Below the pieces are notes generated by a model. The model made no database searches. It was not told the DNA's origin and saw nothing but the letters and a program-made list of their open reading frames with translations. A stretch of 64,000 nt of DNA from Mycobacterium xenopi (GTDB taxonomy: Bacteria > Actinomycetota > Actinomycetes > Mycobacteriales > Mycobacteriaceae): NCBI RefSeq assembly GCF_009936235.1, contig NZ_AP022314.1:1488001-1552000 (forward strand). Reading direction: 5' to 3'. Below are positions 9,701-18,996 of this stretch, piece by piece (the stretch's first letter is position 1; each line of letters begins with the position of its first letter). The translations under genes were made by a program, and so were the position numbers.

Positions 9701-10404
9701 CACGTCCGGTTCCGGTGATCACCAGCCCGGAATGGTCGGGCAGCGAAGCCGGCGGCCGCCGCTACGCGCCTTTCACGATCAACATCGAACACCTCAAGCC
9801 TTTCCACACACTGACCGGGCGAATGCACTTCTACCTCGCCCACGACTGGATCGAGGAACTCGGCGAGCACCTGCCGGTCTACCGGCCGCCGCTGGACATG
9901 ACCCGGCTGTTCAAGGCTCCCGAGCTCGGCCCGACCGGCGACGGCATCGGGCTCACCGTGCGGTATCTAACCCCACATTCGAAATGGTCGTTTCACTCCA
10001 CCTATCAGGACAACCTCTACATGCTCTCGCTGTCACGCGGCGGCCCGACCATGTGGATGAGCCCGGGAGACGCCGCGAAAATCAATGTGCGCGACAACGA
10101 TTGGGTGGAAGCCGTCAACGCCAACGGCATCTACGTGTGCCGGGCCATCGTCAGCCACCGGATGCCCGACGGGGTGGTGTTCGTCTACCACGTGCAGGAA
10201 CGCACTGTGGACACGCCGCGCACGGAGACCAACAACAAGCGCGGCGGTAACCACAACGCGCTGACCCGGGTGCGCATCAAGCCCAGCCACCTCGCCGGCG
10301 GCTACGGACAGCACGCGTTCGCCTTCAACTACCTTGGCCCGACCGGCAATCAGCGCGACGAGGTGACCATCGTGCGCCGCCGCAGCCAGGAGGTGACCTA
10401 CTAA
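6706..10404 (+). CDS. narG: Respiratory nitrate reductase alpha subunit NarG
   Basis: The 1232-residue catalytic subunit reduces nitrate to nitrite at a molybdenum bis-MGD centre on the cytoplasmic side. The N-terminal Fe-S motif is His60-x3-Cys64-x3-Cys68 in the THGVNCTGSCSW block. The molybdenum Asp lies in the SFYDWYADLPVASPQ stretch. The C-terminal molybdopterin-binding domain is complete and ends TIVRRRSQEVTY. The GTG at 6706 follows AAGGAGG. It is the first gene of narGHJI and its stop abuts the narH ATG (TAAATG). Length and motifs are normal for Rv1161-type NarG. Confidence 0.97.
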   Translation: MTVTPQVGGPLEELLERCGRFFTPGEISKDLRTVTRRGGRDADVFYRDRWSHDKVVRSTHGVNCTGSCSWKIYVKDGIITWETQQTDYPSVGPDRPEYEPRGCPRGASFSWYSYSPTRVRYPYARAVLVQMFREAKARLGDPVLAWADIQADPERRRRYQQARGKGGLVRVSWAEATEMIAAAHVHTIKTYGPDRVAGFSPIPAMSMVSHAAGSRFVELIGGVMTSFYDWYADLPVASPQVFGDQTDVPESGDWWDAAYLIMWGSNVPITRTPDAHWMAEARYRGAKVVTVSPDYADNTKFADEWMPCAAGTDAALAMAMGHVILSECYVQQQVPFFTDYARRYTDLPFLIKLEERGDALVPGKNLSAADIGQTVENAAFKPVVLDEATNSIVVPHGSIGFRYGEDGLGKWNLDLGDVTPVLSVERAHATNGERTTALVRLPSFDTIDGHGETVARGVPVRRVGSHLVCTVFDLMLAHYGVARSGLPGEWPTGYDDPGQPYTPAWQEPITGVAAAQAIRVAREFARSAEESGGRSMIIMGGGICHWFHGDAIYRAVLALLMLTGSMGRNGGGWAHYVGQEKVRPLTGWQTMAMATDWSRPPRQVPGASYWYAHTDQWRYDAYGADKLASPIGRGRFAGKHTMDLLAAAAAMGWSPFYPQFDRSSLDVADEAHAAGRDVGEYVAEQLAQRKLKLAVTDPDDPANWPRVLTVWRANLIGSSGKGGEYFLRHLLGTDSNVLGEPPQEGVRPTDVAWDKEIPEGKLDLMMSIDFRMTSTTLVSDIVLPAATWYEKADLSSTDMHPYVHAFSPATDPPWETRSDFEAFGAIARAFSAMAKHHLGTRNDVVLTALLHDTPDALAYPDGHERVWLHSGEVPVPGKTMSKLAVVERDYGAIYDKWVTLGPLVEKFGLTVKGFTVHPLQEVEQLAAKFGVMNSGAGQGRPAITTANRMADVILLLSGTSNGRLAVEGFRELEKRTGQRLAHLAEGSEEKRITYADAQARPVPVITSPEWSGSEAGGRRYAPFTINIEHLKPFHTLTGRMHFYLAHDWIEELGEHLPVYRPPLDMTRLFKAPELGPTGDGIGLTVRYLTPHSKWSFHSTYQDNLYMLSLSRGGPTMWMSPGDAAKINVRDNDWVEAVNANGIYVCRAIVSHRMPDGVVFVYHVQERTVDTPRTETNNKRGGNHNALTRVRIKPSHLAGGYGQHAFAFNYLGPTGNQRDEVTIVRRRSQEVTY

Positions 10405-12051
10405 ATGAAGGTGATGGCGCAACTGGCGATGGTGATGAACCTCGACAAGTGCATTGGCTGCCACACCTGTTCGGTCACCTGCAAGCAAGCCTGGACCAAT
10501 CGCAGCGGAACCGAGTACGTGTGGTTCAACAACGTCGAAACCCGCCCGGGTGTGGGCTATCCGCGCACTTACGAAGACCAGGACCGCTGGCGTGGGGGCT
10601 GGACACGCGACAAGAAGGGCCGGCTGCGACTGCGTGACGGCGGCCGCTTCGCCAAGCTGTTGCGCATTTTCGCCAATCCCAGGCTGCCCACCATCGGCGA
10701 CTACTACGAGCCGTGGACCTACGACTACGAGAACCTCACCACGGCACCGGCCGGCGACACGTTCCCGACCGCCGCTCCGCGAAGCCAGATCAGTGGCGAA
10801 CCAATGAAAATCGAGTGGGGAGTGAACTGGGACGACAACCTGGCCGGCTCGACCGAGACGATGCGTGACGACCCGGTGCTGAAGAAGGTGAACGACGAGG
10901 TCAAGCTCGCGCTCGAAGAGACCTTCATGTTCTATTTGCCCCGGATCTGCGAGCACTGCCTCAACCCGTCCTGCGTGGCCTCCTGCCCGTCCGGCGCGAT
11001 GTACAAGCGCAGCGAGGACGGCATCGTGCTCGTCGACCAGGACCGCTGCCGCGGCTGGCGGATGTGTGTGTCGGGATGCCCTTACAAGAAGGTGTATTTC
11101 AACCACAAGACCGGGAAAGCCGAAAAATGCACGCTGTGCTACCCGCGCATGGAGGTCGGCCTGCCGACCATCTGTTCGGAGACCTGCGTGGGGCGGCTGC
11201 GTTACCTCGGACTGGTGCTCTACGACGTCGACCGCGTGCTGGAGGCCGCGTCGGTGGAGAAGGACACCGAGCTTTACCGGGCGCAGTGCCGCGTCTTTTT
11301 GGACCCGAACGACCCGAACGTGATCGCCGCCGCGCGCGCTGAAGGTATCTCCGACGAATGGATCGAGGCCGCGCAGCGCTCACCGGTCTACGCGCTGATC
11401 AACAAGTACAAGGTGGCGCTGCCCTTGCATCCGGAATACCGCACGATGCCGATGGTCTGGTACATCCCGCCGTTGTCGCCGGTGGTCGACGCGGTCAGCC
11501 GCGACGGCCACGACGGGGAGGACCTGGGCAACTTGTTCGGCGCGTTGGAAGCGCTGCGGATTCCGATGCAGTACCTGGCCGAATTGTTCACGGCCGGCGA
11601 CACCAGCGTCGTCGAGCAAGTGCTGCGGCGATTGGCCGCGATGCGCTCCTACATGCGTGACATCAATCTGGGGCGAGAAACGCAGCCGCACATACCGCAT
11701 TCGGTCGGGATGACCGAAGAAGAGATCTACGAGATGTACCGCTTGCTGGCGATAGCGAAATACGAAGAGCGGTATGTCATCCCGACCGCCTACAAAGCCG
11801 AGGCGCGTGATCTGGAGCAGATGGCAGGGTGCTCGCTGGAGGGCGCTGGCGGACCAGGCATGTACGAGGTGGGACCGTTCGGGGGAGCCGATGCACCGGC
11901 GCCGGTCAGCGTGGAGACATTTCACACGCTGACGCAGCGCGCGGCCGCCGGGTCCGGCAACGGGCAGGGGTCGTCGCGGGTGAACCTTTTGAACTGGGAC
12001 GGCGGTGAGGTTCCCGCCGGGATGTTTCCGAAGAGCGGCAAGAGCAAATGA
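10405..12051 (+). CDS. narH: Nitrate reductase beta subunit NarH
   Basis: The 548-residue iron-sulfur subunit carries four Cys clusters: CIGCHTCSVTC near residues 16-26, CEHCLNPSCVASC, CRGWRMCVSGC, and CTLC with CSETC. The Trp replacing a Cys in the third group is the usual NarH feature that makes this a 3Fe-4S centre. It passes electrons from NarI haem to NarG. It starts directly after the narG stop, and its end overlaps narJ by four bases (ATGA). Confidence 0.97.
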   Translation: MKVMAQLAMVMNLDKCIGCHTCSVTCKQAWTNRSGTEYVWFNNVETRPGVGYPRTYEDQDRWRGGWTRDKKGRLRLRDGGRFAKLLRIFANPRLPTIGDYYEPWTYDYENLTTAPAGDTFPTAAPRSQISGEPMKIEWGVNWDDNLAGSTETMRDDPVLKKVNDEVKLALEETFMFYLPRICEHCLNPSCVASCPSGAMYKRSEDGIVLVDQDRCRGWRMCVSGCPYKKVYFNHKTGKAEKCTLCYPRMEVGLPTICSETCVGRLRYLGLVLYDVDRVLEAASVEKDTELYRAQCRVFLDPNDPNVIAAARAEGISDEWIEAAQRSPVYALINKYKVALPLHPEYRTMPMVWYIPPLSPVVDAVSRDGHDGEDLGNLFGALEALRIPMQYLAELFTAGDTSVVEQVLRRLAAMRSYMRDINLGRETQPHIPHSVGMTEEEIYEMYRLLAIAKYEERYVIPTAYKAEARDLEQMAGCSLEGAGGPGMYEVGPFGGADAPAPVSVETFHTLTQRAAAGSGNGQGSSRVNLLNWDGGEVPAGMFPKSGKSK

Positions 12052-12701
12052 GACTGCGCACCAGGCCACGAGAACCCCAACTGCGTGACCGGCTGGTGTG
12101 GCAGGCGGCCTCGCTGCTGCTCGCGTATCCGGACGAGCAACGTGATGAGCGGCTCGACACAGTCGAAGGTCTCCTGGCCCACCTGGACGGGACCGTCGCC
12201 GAGTTGCTGGGGCGCACCGTGGCCGCGCTGCGCTCCACCGATGTCCTGACTGCCGCCGCCGAATACGTCGAAACGTTCGATATGCGCCGTCGTTCGACGA
12301 TGTACCTGACCTACTGGACGGCGGGCGATACCCGCAACCGAGGCCGCGAAATGCTGGCTTTTGCCTCGGCATACCGCGACGCCGGTGTCGAACCACCGAA
12401 GAACGAAGCGCCCGACCACCTACCGGTCGTGCTCGAGTTCGCTGCGACCGTTCACCCGGAAGCGGGACGCAGACTGCTAAGCGAACACCGGGTGCCCATC
12501 GACGTGCTGCTGAGGGCGTTGCGGGATGCGAACTCACCGTACCAACACGTGATCGCCGCGGTGTGCGAAACGCTCCCCCCGGTCACCGACCAGGATGTGC
12601 GCCGGGCACAACGGCTAGCGCAGCAGGGCCCGCCCGCGGAAGCCGTTGGCCTGCAACCGTTTACGTTGACCGTGCCATCCAAGCGAACTGCCGGAACCTG
12701 A
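12048..12701 (+). CDS. narJ: Nitrate reductase assembly chaperone NarJ
   Basis: The 217-residue TorD/NarJ-family chaperone guides molybdenum cofactor and Fe-S insertion into NarG before membrane attachment. It has the typical all-helical composition, with the family stretch YVETFDMRRRSTMYLTYW near residues 74-91. It begins within an ATGA overlap with narH, and the narI ATG follows one base after its stop. Length matches Rv1163. Confidence 0.93.
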   Translation: MRLRTRPREPQLRDRLVWQAASLLLAYPDEQRDERLDTVEGLLAHLDGTVAELLGRTVAALRSTDVLTAAAEYVETFDMRRRSTMYLTYWTAGDTRNRGREMLAFASAYRDAGVEPPKNEAPDHLPVVLEFAATVHPEAGRRLLSEHRVPIDVLLRALRDANSPYQHVIAAVCETLPPVTDQDVRRAQRLAQQGPPAEAVGLQPFTLTVPSKRTAGT

Positions 12702-12702
12702 T

Positions 12703-13443
12703 ATGGCCCATACGAGTCTCCACGAGATCTTCTGGGACGTCGCGCCGTACGTCTCACTGTCAATCGCGGGGTTTGGTACCTGGTGGCGCTACCGCTACGA
12801 CAAGTTCGGCTGGACCAGCCGCTCCTCGCAGCTTTACGAGTCGCGCCTGCTGCAGATCGGCAGCCCGCTCTTCCACTTCGGCAGCCTGATGGTCATCATG
12901 GGCCACGTGATGGGCCTATGCATTCCCGAGTGGTTGACCGAAGACATCGGGCTAAGCGACCACTTCTACCACCTGCAGGCGCTAGTTCTTGGTGCACCCG
13001 CCGGTTTGGCCACTCTGATCGGGGTCGGGCTGCTGATCTATCGCCGCCGTACCCGCGCCCCGGTGCGGCTGGCCACCAGCCTCAGCGACAAGCTGATGTA
13101 CCTGGTGCTGGTGTGCGCGCTGGTCGCCGGCATGGGCTGCACGTTGATGGGCGCCACGCATTATGGCGAGGTGCACGACTACCGGCAGAACGTTTCGGTA
13201 TGGTTCCGCTCGATTTTCATCCTGGATCCGCGTGGCGACCTGATGATGCAGGCCCCGCTCTACTTCCAGGTGCACGCGTCGATCGCACTGCTGCTGTTTG
13301 CCCTATGGCCTTTCACCCGCCTGGTGCACGCATTTAGCGCCCCGATCGCATATCTGTTCCGGCCCTACATCGTCTACCGCAGCCGCGAGGTGGCAACCGG
13401 CGAGAGATTGGTCGGGTCAGCGCCCCGGCGCCCCGGTTGGTAA
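12703..13443 (+). CDS. narI: Nitrate reductase gamma subunit NarI (cytochrome b)
   Basis: The 246-residue membrane subunit oxidises menaquinol and feeds electrons to NarH. There are five predicted helices. Histidines placed as haem b ligands are visible in SPLFHFGSLMVIMGHVMG and in YFQVHASIALLLFALWPF followed by LVHAF. It is the last gene of the canonical operon and lies 13 bp before the radical SAM gene start, so that gene may be on the same transcript. Confidence 0.95.
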   Translation: MAHTSLHEIFWDVAPYVSLSIAGFGTWWRYRYDKFGWTSRSSQLYESRLLQIGSPLFHFGSLMVIMGHVMGLCIPEWLTEDIGLSDHFYHLQALVLGAPAGLATLIGVGLLIYRRRTRAPVRLATSLSDKLMYLVLVCALVAGMGCTLMGATHYGEVHDYRQNVSVWFRSIFILDPRGDLMMQAPLYFQVHASIALLLFALWPFTRLVHAFSAPIAYLFRPYIVYRSREVATGERLVGSAPRRPGW

Positions 13444-13456
13444 CGAGAATTGGGCC

Positions 13457-14428
13457 ATGGACAGCGATCGACCGTCTCCTGGGTATCTCAGCCTCGGCGC
13501 CGACGAGATCTCTCGGCGCGCCCTGCAGGCCCGGGTTCTGCTTGGTCCCGACCGGTGCCGGGTCTGCCCGCGGCTGTGCCGGGTCGACAGGCTGCATGAC
13601 GTCAAAGGCCTGTGTCACATCGGGCGCAGCGCTGTCGTTGCCTCGTATTTCGCCCATTTCGGGGAGGAAAACTGCCTGCGCGGGTGGAACGGCTCAGGCA
13701 CGATCTTTTTCTCCGGCTGCAATCTGCGCTGCGTGTTCTGCCAAAACCACGACATCTCCTGGGAGGTACGCGGGGAGCAGGTGACCCCGCAGCGGCTGGC
13801 CCGGATGATGCTGGAGCTGCAGCAGAAGGGTTGCCACAACATCAATTTCGTGACGCCGGAGCATGTGGTCCCGCAAATCCTCGAGGCGTTGCCGTACGCT
13901 CTCGACGCGGGCCTGCGGCTGCCGATCGTGTACAACACCAGCGCGTACGACAGCCTCGACGGCCTGGCGTTGATGGACGGAATCATCGACATCTACATGC
14001 CCGACGCCAAGGTGTGGACCCGCGACCGGGCACGCCGCTTGCTGCGCATGCCCGATTACCCCGAGGCGATGCGCGCAACCATCCCGGAGATGGCCCGGCA
14101 GGTGGGGCAGCTGGTCGTGGACGACGACGGGCTGGCGGTGCGTGGCCTGCTGGTGCGTCACTTGGTGATGCCCGGGATGTTCGACGAAACGGCGGAGATT
14201 CTCCGGTGGATCGCCAGCACGCTCGGACCCGACACCTACGTCGACCTGATGGCCCAGTACTACCCGGCCGGCCTGGTGGGGCGTCGCGACGCACGGGATC
14301 CCTACCCGGAGATCAACCGGTGTCTGCACCAAAACGAGTACCTGCGTGCGGTGCAGCTCGCCGACGAGCTCGGCCTGCGCCGCCTCGACCAACGCAGCGT
14401 GGCCTCCGGCTATCTCCTGACGACGTGA
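13457..14428 (+). CDS. PflX-like radical SAM protein downstream of narI
   Basis: The 323-residue protein has a CNLRCVFC radical SAM cluster motif (Cys-x3-Cys-x2-Cys) preceded by GSGTIFFSG, plus an N-terminal cysteine group (DRCRVCPRLCRVDR) near residues 33-46. This layout is that of the uncharacterised PflX/COG1313 group related to pyruvate formate-lyase activases. No glycyl radical enzyme is nearby. It starts at ATG 13457, 13 bp after narI. The close spacing suggests cotranscription with nitrate reductase. I do not recall it at this place in M. tuberculosis. The substrate is unknown. Confidence 0.82.
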   Translation: MDSDRPSPGYLSLGADEISRRALQARVLLGPDRCRVCPRLCRVDRLHDVKGLCHIGRSAVVASYFAHFGEENCLRGWNGSGTIFFSGCNLRCVFCQNHDISWEVRGEQVTPQRLARMMLELQQKGCHNINFVTPEHVVPQILEALPYALDAGLRLPIVYNTSAYDSLDGLALMDGIIDIYMPDAKVWTRDRARRLLRMPDYPEAMRATIPEMARQVGQLVVDDDGLAVRGLLVRHLVMPGMFDETAEILRWIASTLGPDTYVDLMAQYYPAGLVGRRDARDPYPEINRCLHQNEYLRAVQLADELGLRRLDQRSVASGYLLTT

Positions 14429-14503
14429 GCCTCGGGCGAATCGCGAAGCGCCCTTGATCGAATCCAAGACGGCGTTAATCGTCGACGACGGTACCGTCGT
14501 TGC

Positions 14504-14657
14504 TCAACCGCTATGCAAGTTTGGGTGAATGTCATTGAGCTGGGCGCTGTCCCAATACCCCCGCTGCTGCGCAATCAGGCCGTCGCGCTGATATGCCTTC
14601 GGCGTCGCCCGCGTTGAACCGCTCAACCCACGTGTCGATCGTGCGACGCGTGTTCAT
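14504..14657 (-). pseudogene. Relic of a SnoaL-like (NTF2-fold) protein with internal deletion
   Basis: From ATG 14657 the first 22 codons (Met-Asn-Thr-Arg-Arg, then TWVERFNAGDAEGI) look like the N-terminus of SnoaL-like proteins. The frame then shifts and continues with the family's C-terminal signature (RDGLIAQQRGYWDSAQL) to TGA near 14504. The central 80 or so residues are missing, so this is a deletion scar and not a working gene. Confidence 0.5.
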
Positions 14658-14817
14658 CGCTCAGCAGTCCGGACGCGTAGTCGGTCGCTGGCACATGCTT
14701 GCCCGAGGAATTGGACGTGCTGCATGTCATCTTTCCTCTGTTTTCGCAGAACGGGCCGACCGCTGCCAGAATCACCCGGTGCAGTTCCGCATGTTGCCAT
14801 CGGCGCGGTCACACAGT

Positions 14818-15056
14818 CGATGGCCGCGGGTAAGGGCACCACAGCGGGTCGCTGCTGTCCAATCGCTCCGGGACCGTCACCGCGGCTACGCGCTGCTACA
14901 GCTGGCCGATCGGGGTCAGTTCCTCGTCGCGCCCGGGCGACCTGGGAAAACGATGGAGCTTTGTGGTCCCGACGAATATGTCGAGGAATCCGCGAAGTCG
15001 TGCTCGACGCCGCCGAGGGACTTGCAGCCGGGCCCGAGCCGAAGCGTGGGCGTAGA
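14818..15056 (+). pseudogene. typA: Remnant of typA (BipA GTPase) 3' end
   Basis: Fragments of the TypA C-terminal domains appear in order across three frames: GSLLSNRSGTVT (14842-14880), YALLQLADRGQFLVAPG (14887-14937), TMELCGPDEYVEE (14951-14989), then IREVVLDAA with a basic tail (14990-15056). The stretch between VAPG and TMELC that should hold about 40 residues is missing, and the GTPase domain is absent. M. tuberculosis typA (Rv1165) sits exactly here between narI and lpqW. The gene has been lost at this locus. Whether a copy exists elsewhere cannot be seen. Confidence 0.75.
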
Positions 15057-15103
15057 TGGTCACTGCGGTTTGCGGGGTGGCCGATAGTCCGGCCGATACT
15101 CTG

Positions 15104-17010
15104 ATGGGCGTGCCGAAGCCAGCTCGCCGCGTGTGCGTAACGATCGGCGCGCTGGTTTCGGCGTGCGGGCTGGCGGTGTCGGGTTGCACCGTCAAGCCGC
15201 CGCCCGCGCCGCAGAGCACCGAGACCACGCGCAGCACACCGCCGCCGCCCCCGCGGGTGATGCAGGTAATCGTGGGCATCGACTCGATCGGCGCCGGGTT
15301 CAACCCGCACCTGCTGTCCGACCTCTCGGCGGTCAACGCCGCGGTCAGCGCTCTCGTGCTGCCCAGCGCGTTCCGCCCGGTGCCCGACCCGACCACGCCG
15401 ACCGGATCGCGTTGGGAGATGGACCCGACGCTGTTGGTGTCCGCCGAGGTGACCAACGACAACCCGTTCACGGTGACCTACAAGATCCGGCCGGAGGCGC
15501 AATGGACCGACAATGCGCCAATCGCCGCCGACGACTTCTGGTACCTGTGGCGGCAGATGGTCAGCCAACCCGGGGTGGTCGATCCCGCCGGCTACGACCT
15601 CATCACCGGTGTGCAGTCAATCGATGGCGGCAAGCAAGCCGTCGTCACGTTCTCGCAGCCATATCCGGCATGGCGGGAATTGTTCAGCAACATCCTGCCC
15701 GCGCACATCGTCAAAGACGTCCCGGGCGGCTTCCCCGCCGGGCTGGCGCGCGCCCTGCCGGTCACGGGCGGACAGTTCCGGGTGGAGACCATCGACCCGC
15801 AGCGCGACGAGATTTTGATCGCCCGCAACGACCGGTATTGTCCGCCGGCGAAGCCGGATCTTATCCTTTTCCGTCGGGCGGGCGCGCCGCCGCGCTGGCC
15901 GACTCGATCCGCAACGGCGACACCCAGGTCGCCCAGGTGCATGGCGGATCGGCGGCCTTCGCCCAGCTGTCGGCCATCCCGGACGTGCGAACCGCGCGCA
16001 TCATGACCCCGCGGGTCATGCAGCTCACGCTGCGCGCCAATGTGCCCAAGCTCGCCGACTCCCAAGTGCGCAAGGCGATCCTGGGACTGCTCGACGTCGA
16101 CCTGCTCGCCGCGGTCGGTGCCGGCAGCGACAACACCGTCACTTTGGACCAGGCGCAGATCCGCGCACCCAGCGACCCCGGATACGTGCCCACCGCGCCC
16201 CCGGCGATGAGCAAGGCCGAGGCGCTGGGCCTGTTGGAGGCCGCCGGCTACCAGATCGAGAACGACACGTCTCCGCCGGTGCCGCCGCCGGCGGCAGATC
16301 CCGGAACCACACCGGTGAACACCGGCGCACCGGAATTCACCCGTGGCCGAATCAGCAAGGACGGCAAGCAGTTATCACTTGTCATCGGTGTTGCATCCAA
16401 CGATCCGACGTCGGTGGCAGTGGCCAACACGGCCGCTGACCAGCTACGCAATGTCGGCATCGCCGCGACCGTGCTGGGCCTGGACCCGGTGGCGCTCTAC
16501 CGCGACGCGCTGGTCAACAACCGGGTCGACGCCATCGTCGGCTGGCACCAGGCCGGCGGTAACCTGGCGACGCTGCTGGCTTCCCGCTATGGTTGCCCGG
16601 CGCTGGAGGCCACCGCGGTGTCGACATCGGCTGCGCCGACGGCCACCAGATCCGATGGGGCGCCGACGCCTTCGGCGCACGCGGCGAGCCCATCGGCGAC
16701 CCCCACCTCCACGCCGCCGAACCGCGCACCCGAGCCGGGTGCGCTGGTGCAGGCGCCGTCGAACCTCACCGGCACCTGCGATCGCAGCATCCAGTCGAAT
16801 ATCGACGCTGCCCTTCGCGGCACCAAAGACATCAACGAGGTGATCAACGCGGTGGAGCCGCGGCTGTGGAACATGGCGACGGTGCTGCCGATCCTGCAAG
16901 ACACCACGATCGTCGCGGCCGGGCCCAGTGTGCAAAACGTGAACCTGTCCGGTGCGGTGCCGGTGGGCATCGTCGGTGACGCCGGCCAGTGGGTGAAGAC
17001 CTCCCAGTAA
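15104..17010 (+). pseudogene. lpqW: LpqW, lipoprotein of the LM/LAM pathway, one frameshift in this sequence
   Basis: LpqW steers phosphatidylinositol mannoside intermediates toward lipomannan/lipoarabinomannan by acting with PimE and other mannosyltransferases. From ATG 15104 there is a lipoprotein signal with lipobox LAVSGC, a Pro/Thr linker, then a periplasmic solute-binding-like fold (WTDNAPIAADDFWYLW). The frame breaks near 15885-15892, where restoring one G gives the expected FRRAGAPAALADS. It then runs to TAA 17010 with the conserved end VGIVGDAGQWVKTSQ. A nearby RYCPPAKPD stretch is three bases shorter than in M. tuberculosis, also at a G run. Both genes known to interact, pimE and lpqW, carry such shifts here. 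Confidence 0.87.
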
Positions 17011-17031
17011 CACCCGCCTTTTGCGTTTAGT

Positions 17032-18996
17032 CCGAAGTTCCCCCTTGTAGTGGGGGCTGAGGCCCGATCTGTGTTGTGAGCAGGTGTTTCTGTGTTCAAC
17101 TGCCCGATATGTACTCATGTATTATTTAGAATAGTTCGGCGTGTCATTCTCTGATATCGCAACTATCGCGCTGCTCTTGTGTTAGAAAGTAATCATGTAC
17201 ATCACCCGGGTGCCCAACCGGGGATCCCCGCCGGCGGTGCTGTTGCGGGAAAGCTACCGTGAGAACGGCAAGGTCAAGACCCGCACCCTGGCCAACCTGA
17301 CCCGCTGGCCGGAACACAAGGTCGACAGACTCGATCGCGCGCTGAAGGGCCTACCCCCGGCGGACTGGGATCTATCCGAGGCGTTTGACATCACCCGCAG
17401 CCTGCCGCACGGGCATGTGGCCGCCGTGTTGGGCACCGCCGCCAAGCTGGGCATCGCCGAGCTGATCGACCCGACGCCCTCGCGTAACCGGGATCTGGTG
17501 TGCGCCATGCTGATCGCGACGGTGATCGCGCCGGGGTCGAAACTGGCGATCGCGCGCGGGCTGCGCACCCAGACCGCCACCAGCTCCCTGGGTGTGGTGC
17601 TGGGTGTGGCGGGCGCCGATGAGGACGACCTGTATGAGGCGATGGACTGGGCGCTGGCCCGCAAAGATGGCATCGAAACCGCCTTGGCCGCACGTCATTT
17701 GGCCAATGGCACCCTGGTGCTCTATGACGTGTCCTCGGCGGCGTTCGAGGGCCACACCTGCCCGCTGGGGGCGATCGGACACGCCCGCGACGGCGTCAAG
17801 GGTCGGCGCCAGATCGTCTACGGGCTGCTGTGCTCACCGGCCGGGGTTCCGGTCGCGATCGAGGTGTTTGACGGCAACACCGCCGACCCGAAAACCCTGA
17901 CCGCCCAGATCGATAAGCTCAAAACCCGGTTCGGGCTATCCAACATCGCCCTGGTGGGCGATCGGGGCATGCTCACCAGTGCGCGCATCCGCGACGAGCT
18001 GCGCCCGGCGGCCCTGGATTGGATCAGCGCGCTGCGCGCCCCGCAGATCAAGACCCTGGTCGAGGACGGGGCGCTGCAGCTGTCGCTGTTCGATGAGCAA
18101 AACCTGTTCGAGCTCACCCATCCCGACTATCCGGGCGAGCGGCTGGTGTGCTGCCACAACCCCGCCCTGGCCGAGGAGCGCGCCCGCAAACGCGGCGAAC
18201 TTTTGGCGGCCACCGAAACAGAGCTGCAGACCATCGCCGAGGCCACCCGCCGCCAGAAACGACCCTTACGCGGGCAAGACAAGATCGCCCTGCGGGTGGG
18301 CAAGGTATGCAACAAGTTCAAGATGGCCAAACACTTTGACCTGCACATCACCGACGAGGCGTTCAGTTTCACCCGCAACCAGCAGGCCATCGCCGCCGAG
18401 GCAGCCCTCGACGGCATCTACGTGCTGCGCACCAGCCTGCCCGAGCACGCCCTGGGCCGCGATGACGTGGTGGGCCGCTACAAAGACCTCGCCGACGTCG
18501 AACGCTTCTTCCGCACGCTCAACAGCGAACTAGACGTGCGGCCCATCCGGCACCGGCTCGCCGAGCGGGTCCGCGCGCACATGTTCTTACGCATGCTGTC
18601 CTACTACATCAGCTGGCACATGAAACAAGCCCTAGCCCCAATCCTGTTCGCCGACAACGACAAACCCGCCGCCGCCGCCAAACGCACCGACCCCGTCGCC
18701 CCCGCCCAACGCTCCGATAAAGCCCTCGCCAAGGCCGCCCGCAAACGCACCGAAGACAACACACCGGTGCACAGCTTCACCAGCCTGCTCACCGACCTGG
18801 CCACCATCTGCGCCAACTACATCCAACCCACCCACGACCTGCCAGCGTTCACCAAGACCACCACCCCCACCCCGCTGCAACGGCGAGCCTTCGACCTCCT
18901 GGGCGTCTCCCATCGCCACGGCCTGCCGTAGTCAGTAACACACCACAAAACCCCAGGTCAACCAGACAAATCAGCCCCAATCAGGGGGAACTTCGG
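17032..18996 (+). mobile_element. IS1634/IS4-superfamily insertion sequence with terminal repeats and 6-bp target duplication
   Basis: The ends are inverted repeats. Left, from 17032, CCGAAGTTCCCCC is followed by GGGGGCTGA at 17052-17060. Right, TCAGCCCC at 18971 runs to GGGGGAACTTCGG, ending at 18996. The 6-bp direct repeat TTTAGT flanks them at 17026-17031 and 18997-19002. The element is 1965 bp and contains one uninterrupted transposase gene. It lies in the non-coding gap after lpqW and disrupts no recognisable gene. Perfect duplication and an intact transposase suggest a recent, possibly active copy. Confidence 0.9.
17195..18931 (+). CDS. IS1634-family transposase
   Basis: The intact 578-residue DDE transposase has the first Asp in LVLYDVSSAAFEG, the second in ALVGDRGMLTSARI, and the Glu region DLADVERFFRTLNSELDVRP, the C-terminal signature of IS4-type enzymes. 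The N-terminus MYITRVPNRGSPPAVLL is usual for actinobacterial members. A Lys/Ala/Pro-rich linker near residues 490-515 precedes the final domain. ATG at 17195 is 163 bp inside the left end. Confidence 0.9.
   Translation: MYITRVPNRGSPPAVLLRESYRENGKVKTRTLANLTRWPEHKVDRLDRALKGLPPADWDLSEAFDITRSLPHGHVAAVLGTAAKLGIAELIDPTPSRNRDLVCAMLIATVIAPGSKLAIARGLRTQTATSSLGVVLGVAGADEDDLYEAMDWALARKDGIETALAARHLANGTLVLYDVSSAAFEGHTCPLGAIGHARDGVKGRRQIVYGLLCSPAGVPVAIEVFDGNTADPKTLTAQIDKLKTRFGLSNIALVGDRGMLTSARIRDELRPAALDWISALRAPQIKTLVEDGALQLSLFDEQNLFELTHPDYPGERLVCCHNPALAEERARKRGELLAATETELQTIAEATRRQKRPLRGQDKIALRVGKVCNKFKMAKHFDLHITDEAFSFTRNQQAIAAEAALDGIYVLRTSLPEHALGRDDVVGRYKDLADVERFFRTLNSELDVRPIRHRLAERVRAHMFLRMLSYYISWHMKQALAPILFADNDKPAAAAKRTDPVAPAQRSDKALAKAARKRTEDNTPVHSFTSLLTDLATICANYIQPTHDLPAFTKTTTPTPLQRRAFDLLGVSHRHGLP

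Noticed and set aside
10033..12537. Long minus-strand frames opposite narG, narH and narJ
   Set aside because: They lie antisense to well conserved subunits and have no recognisable motifs.
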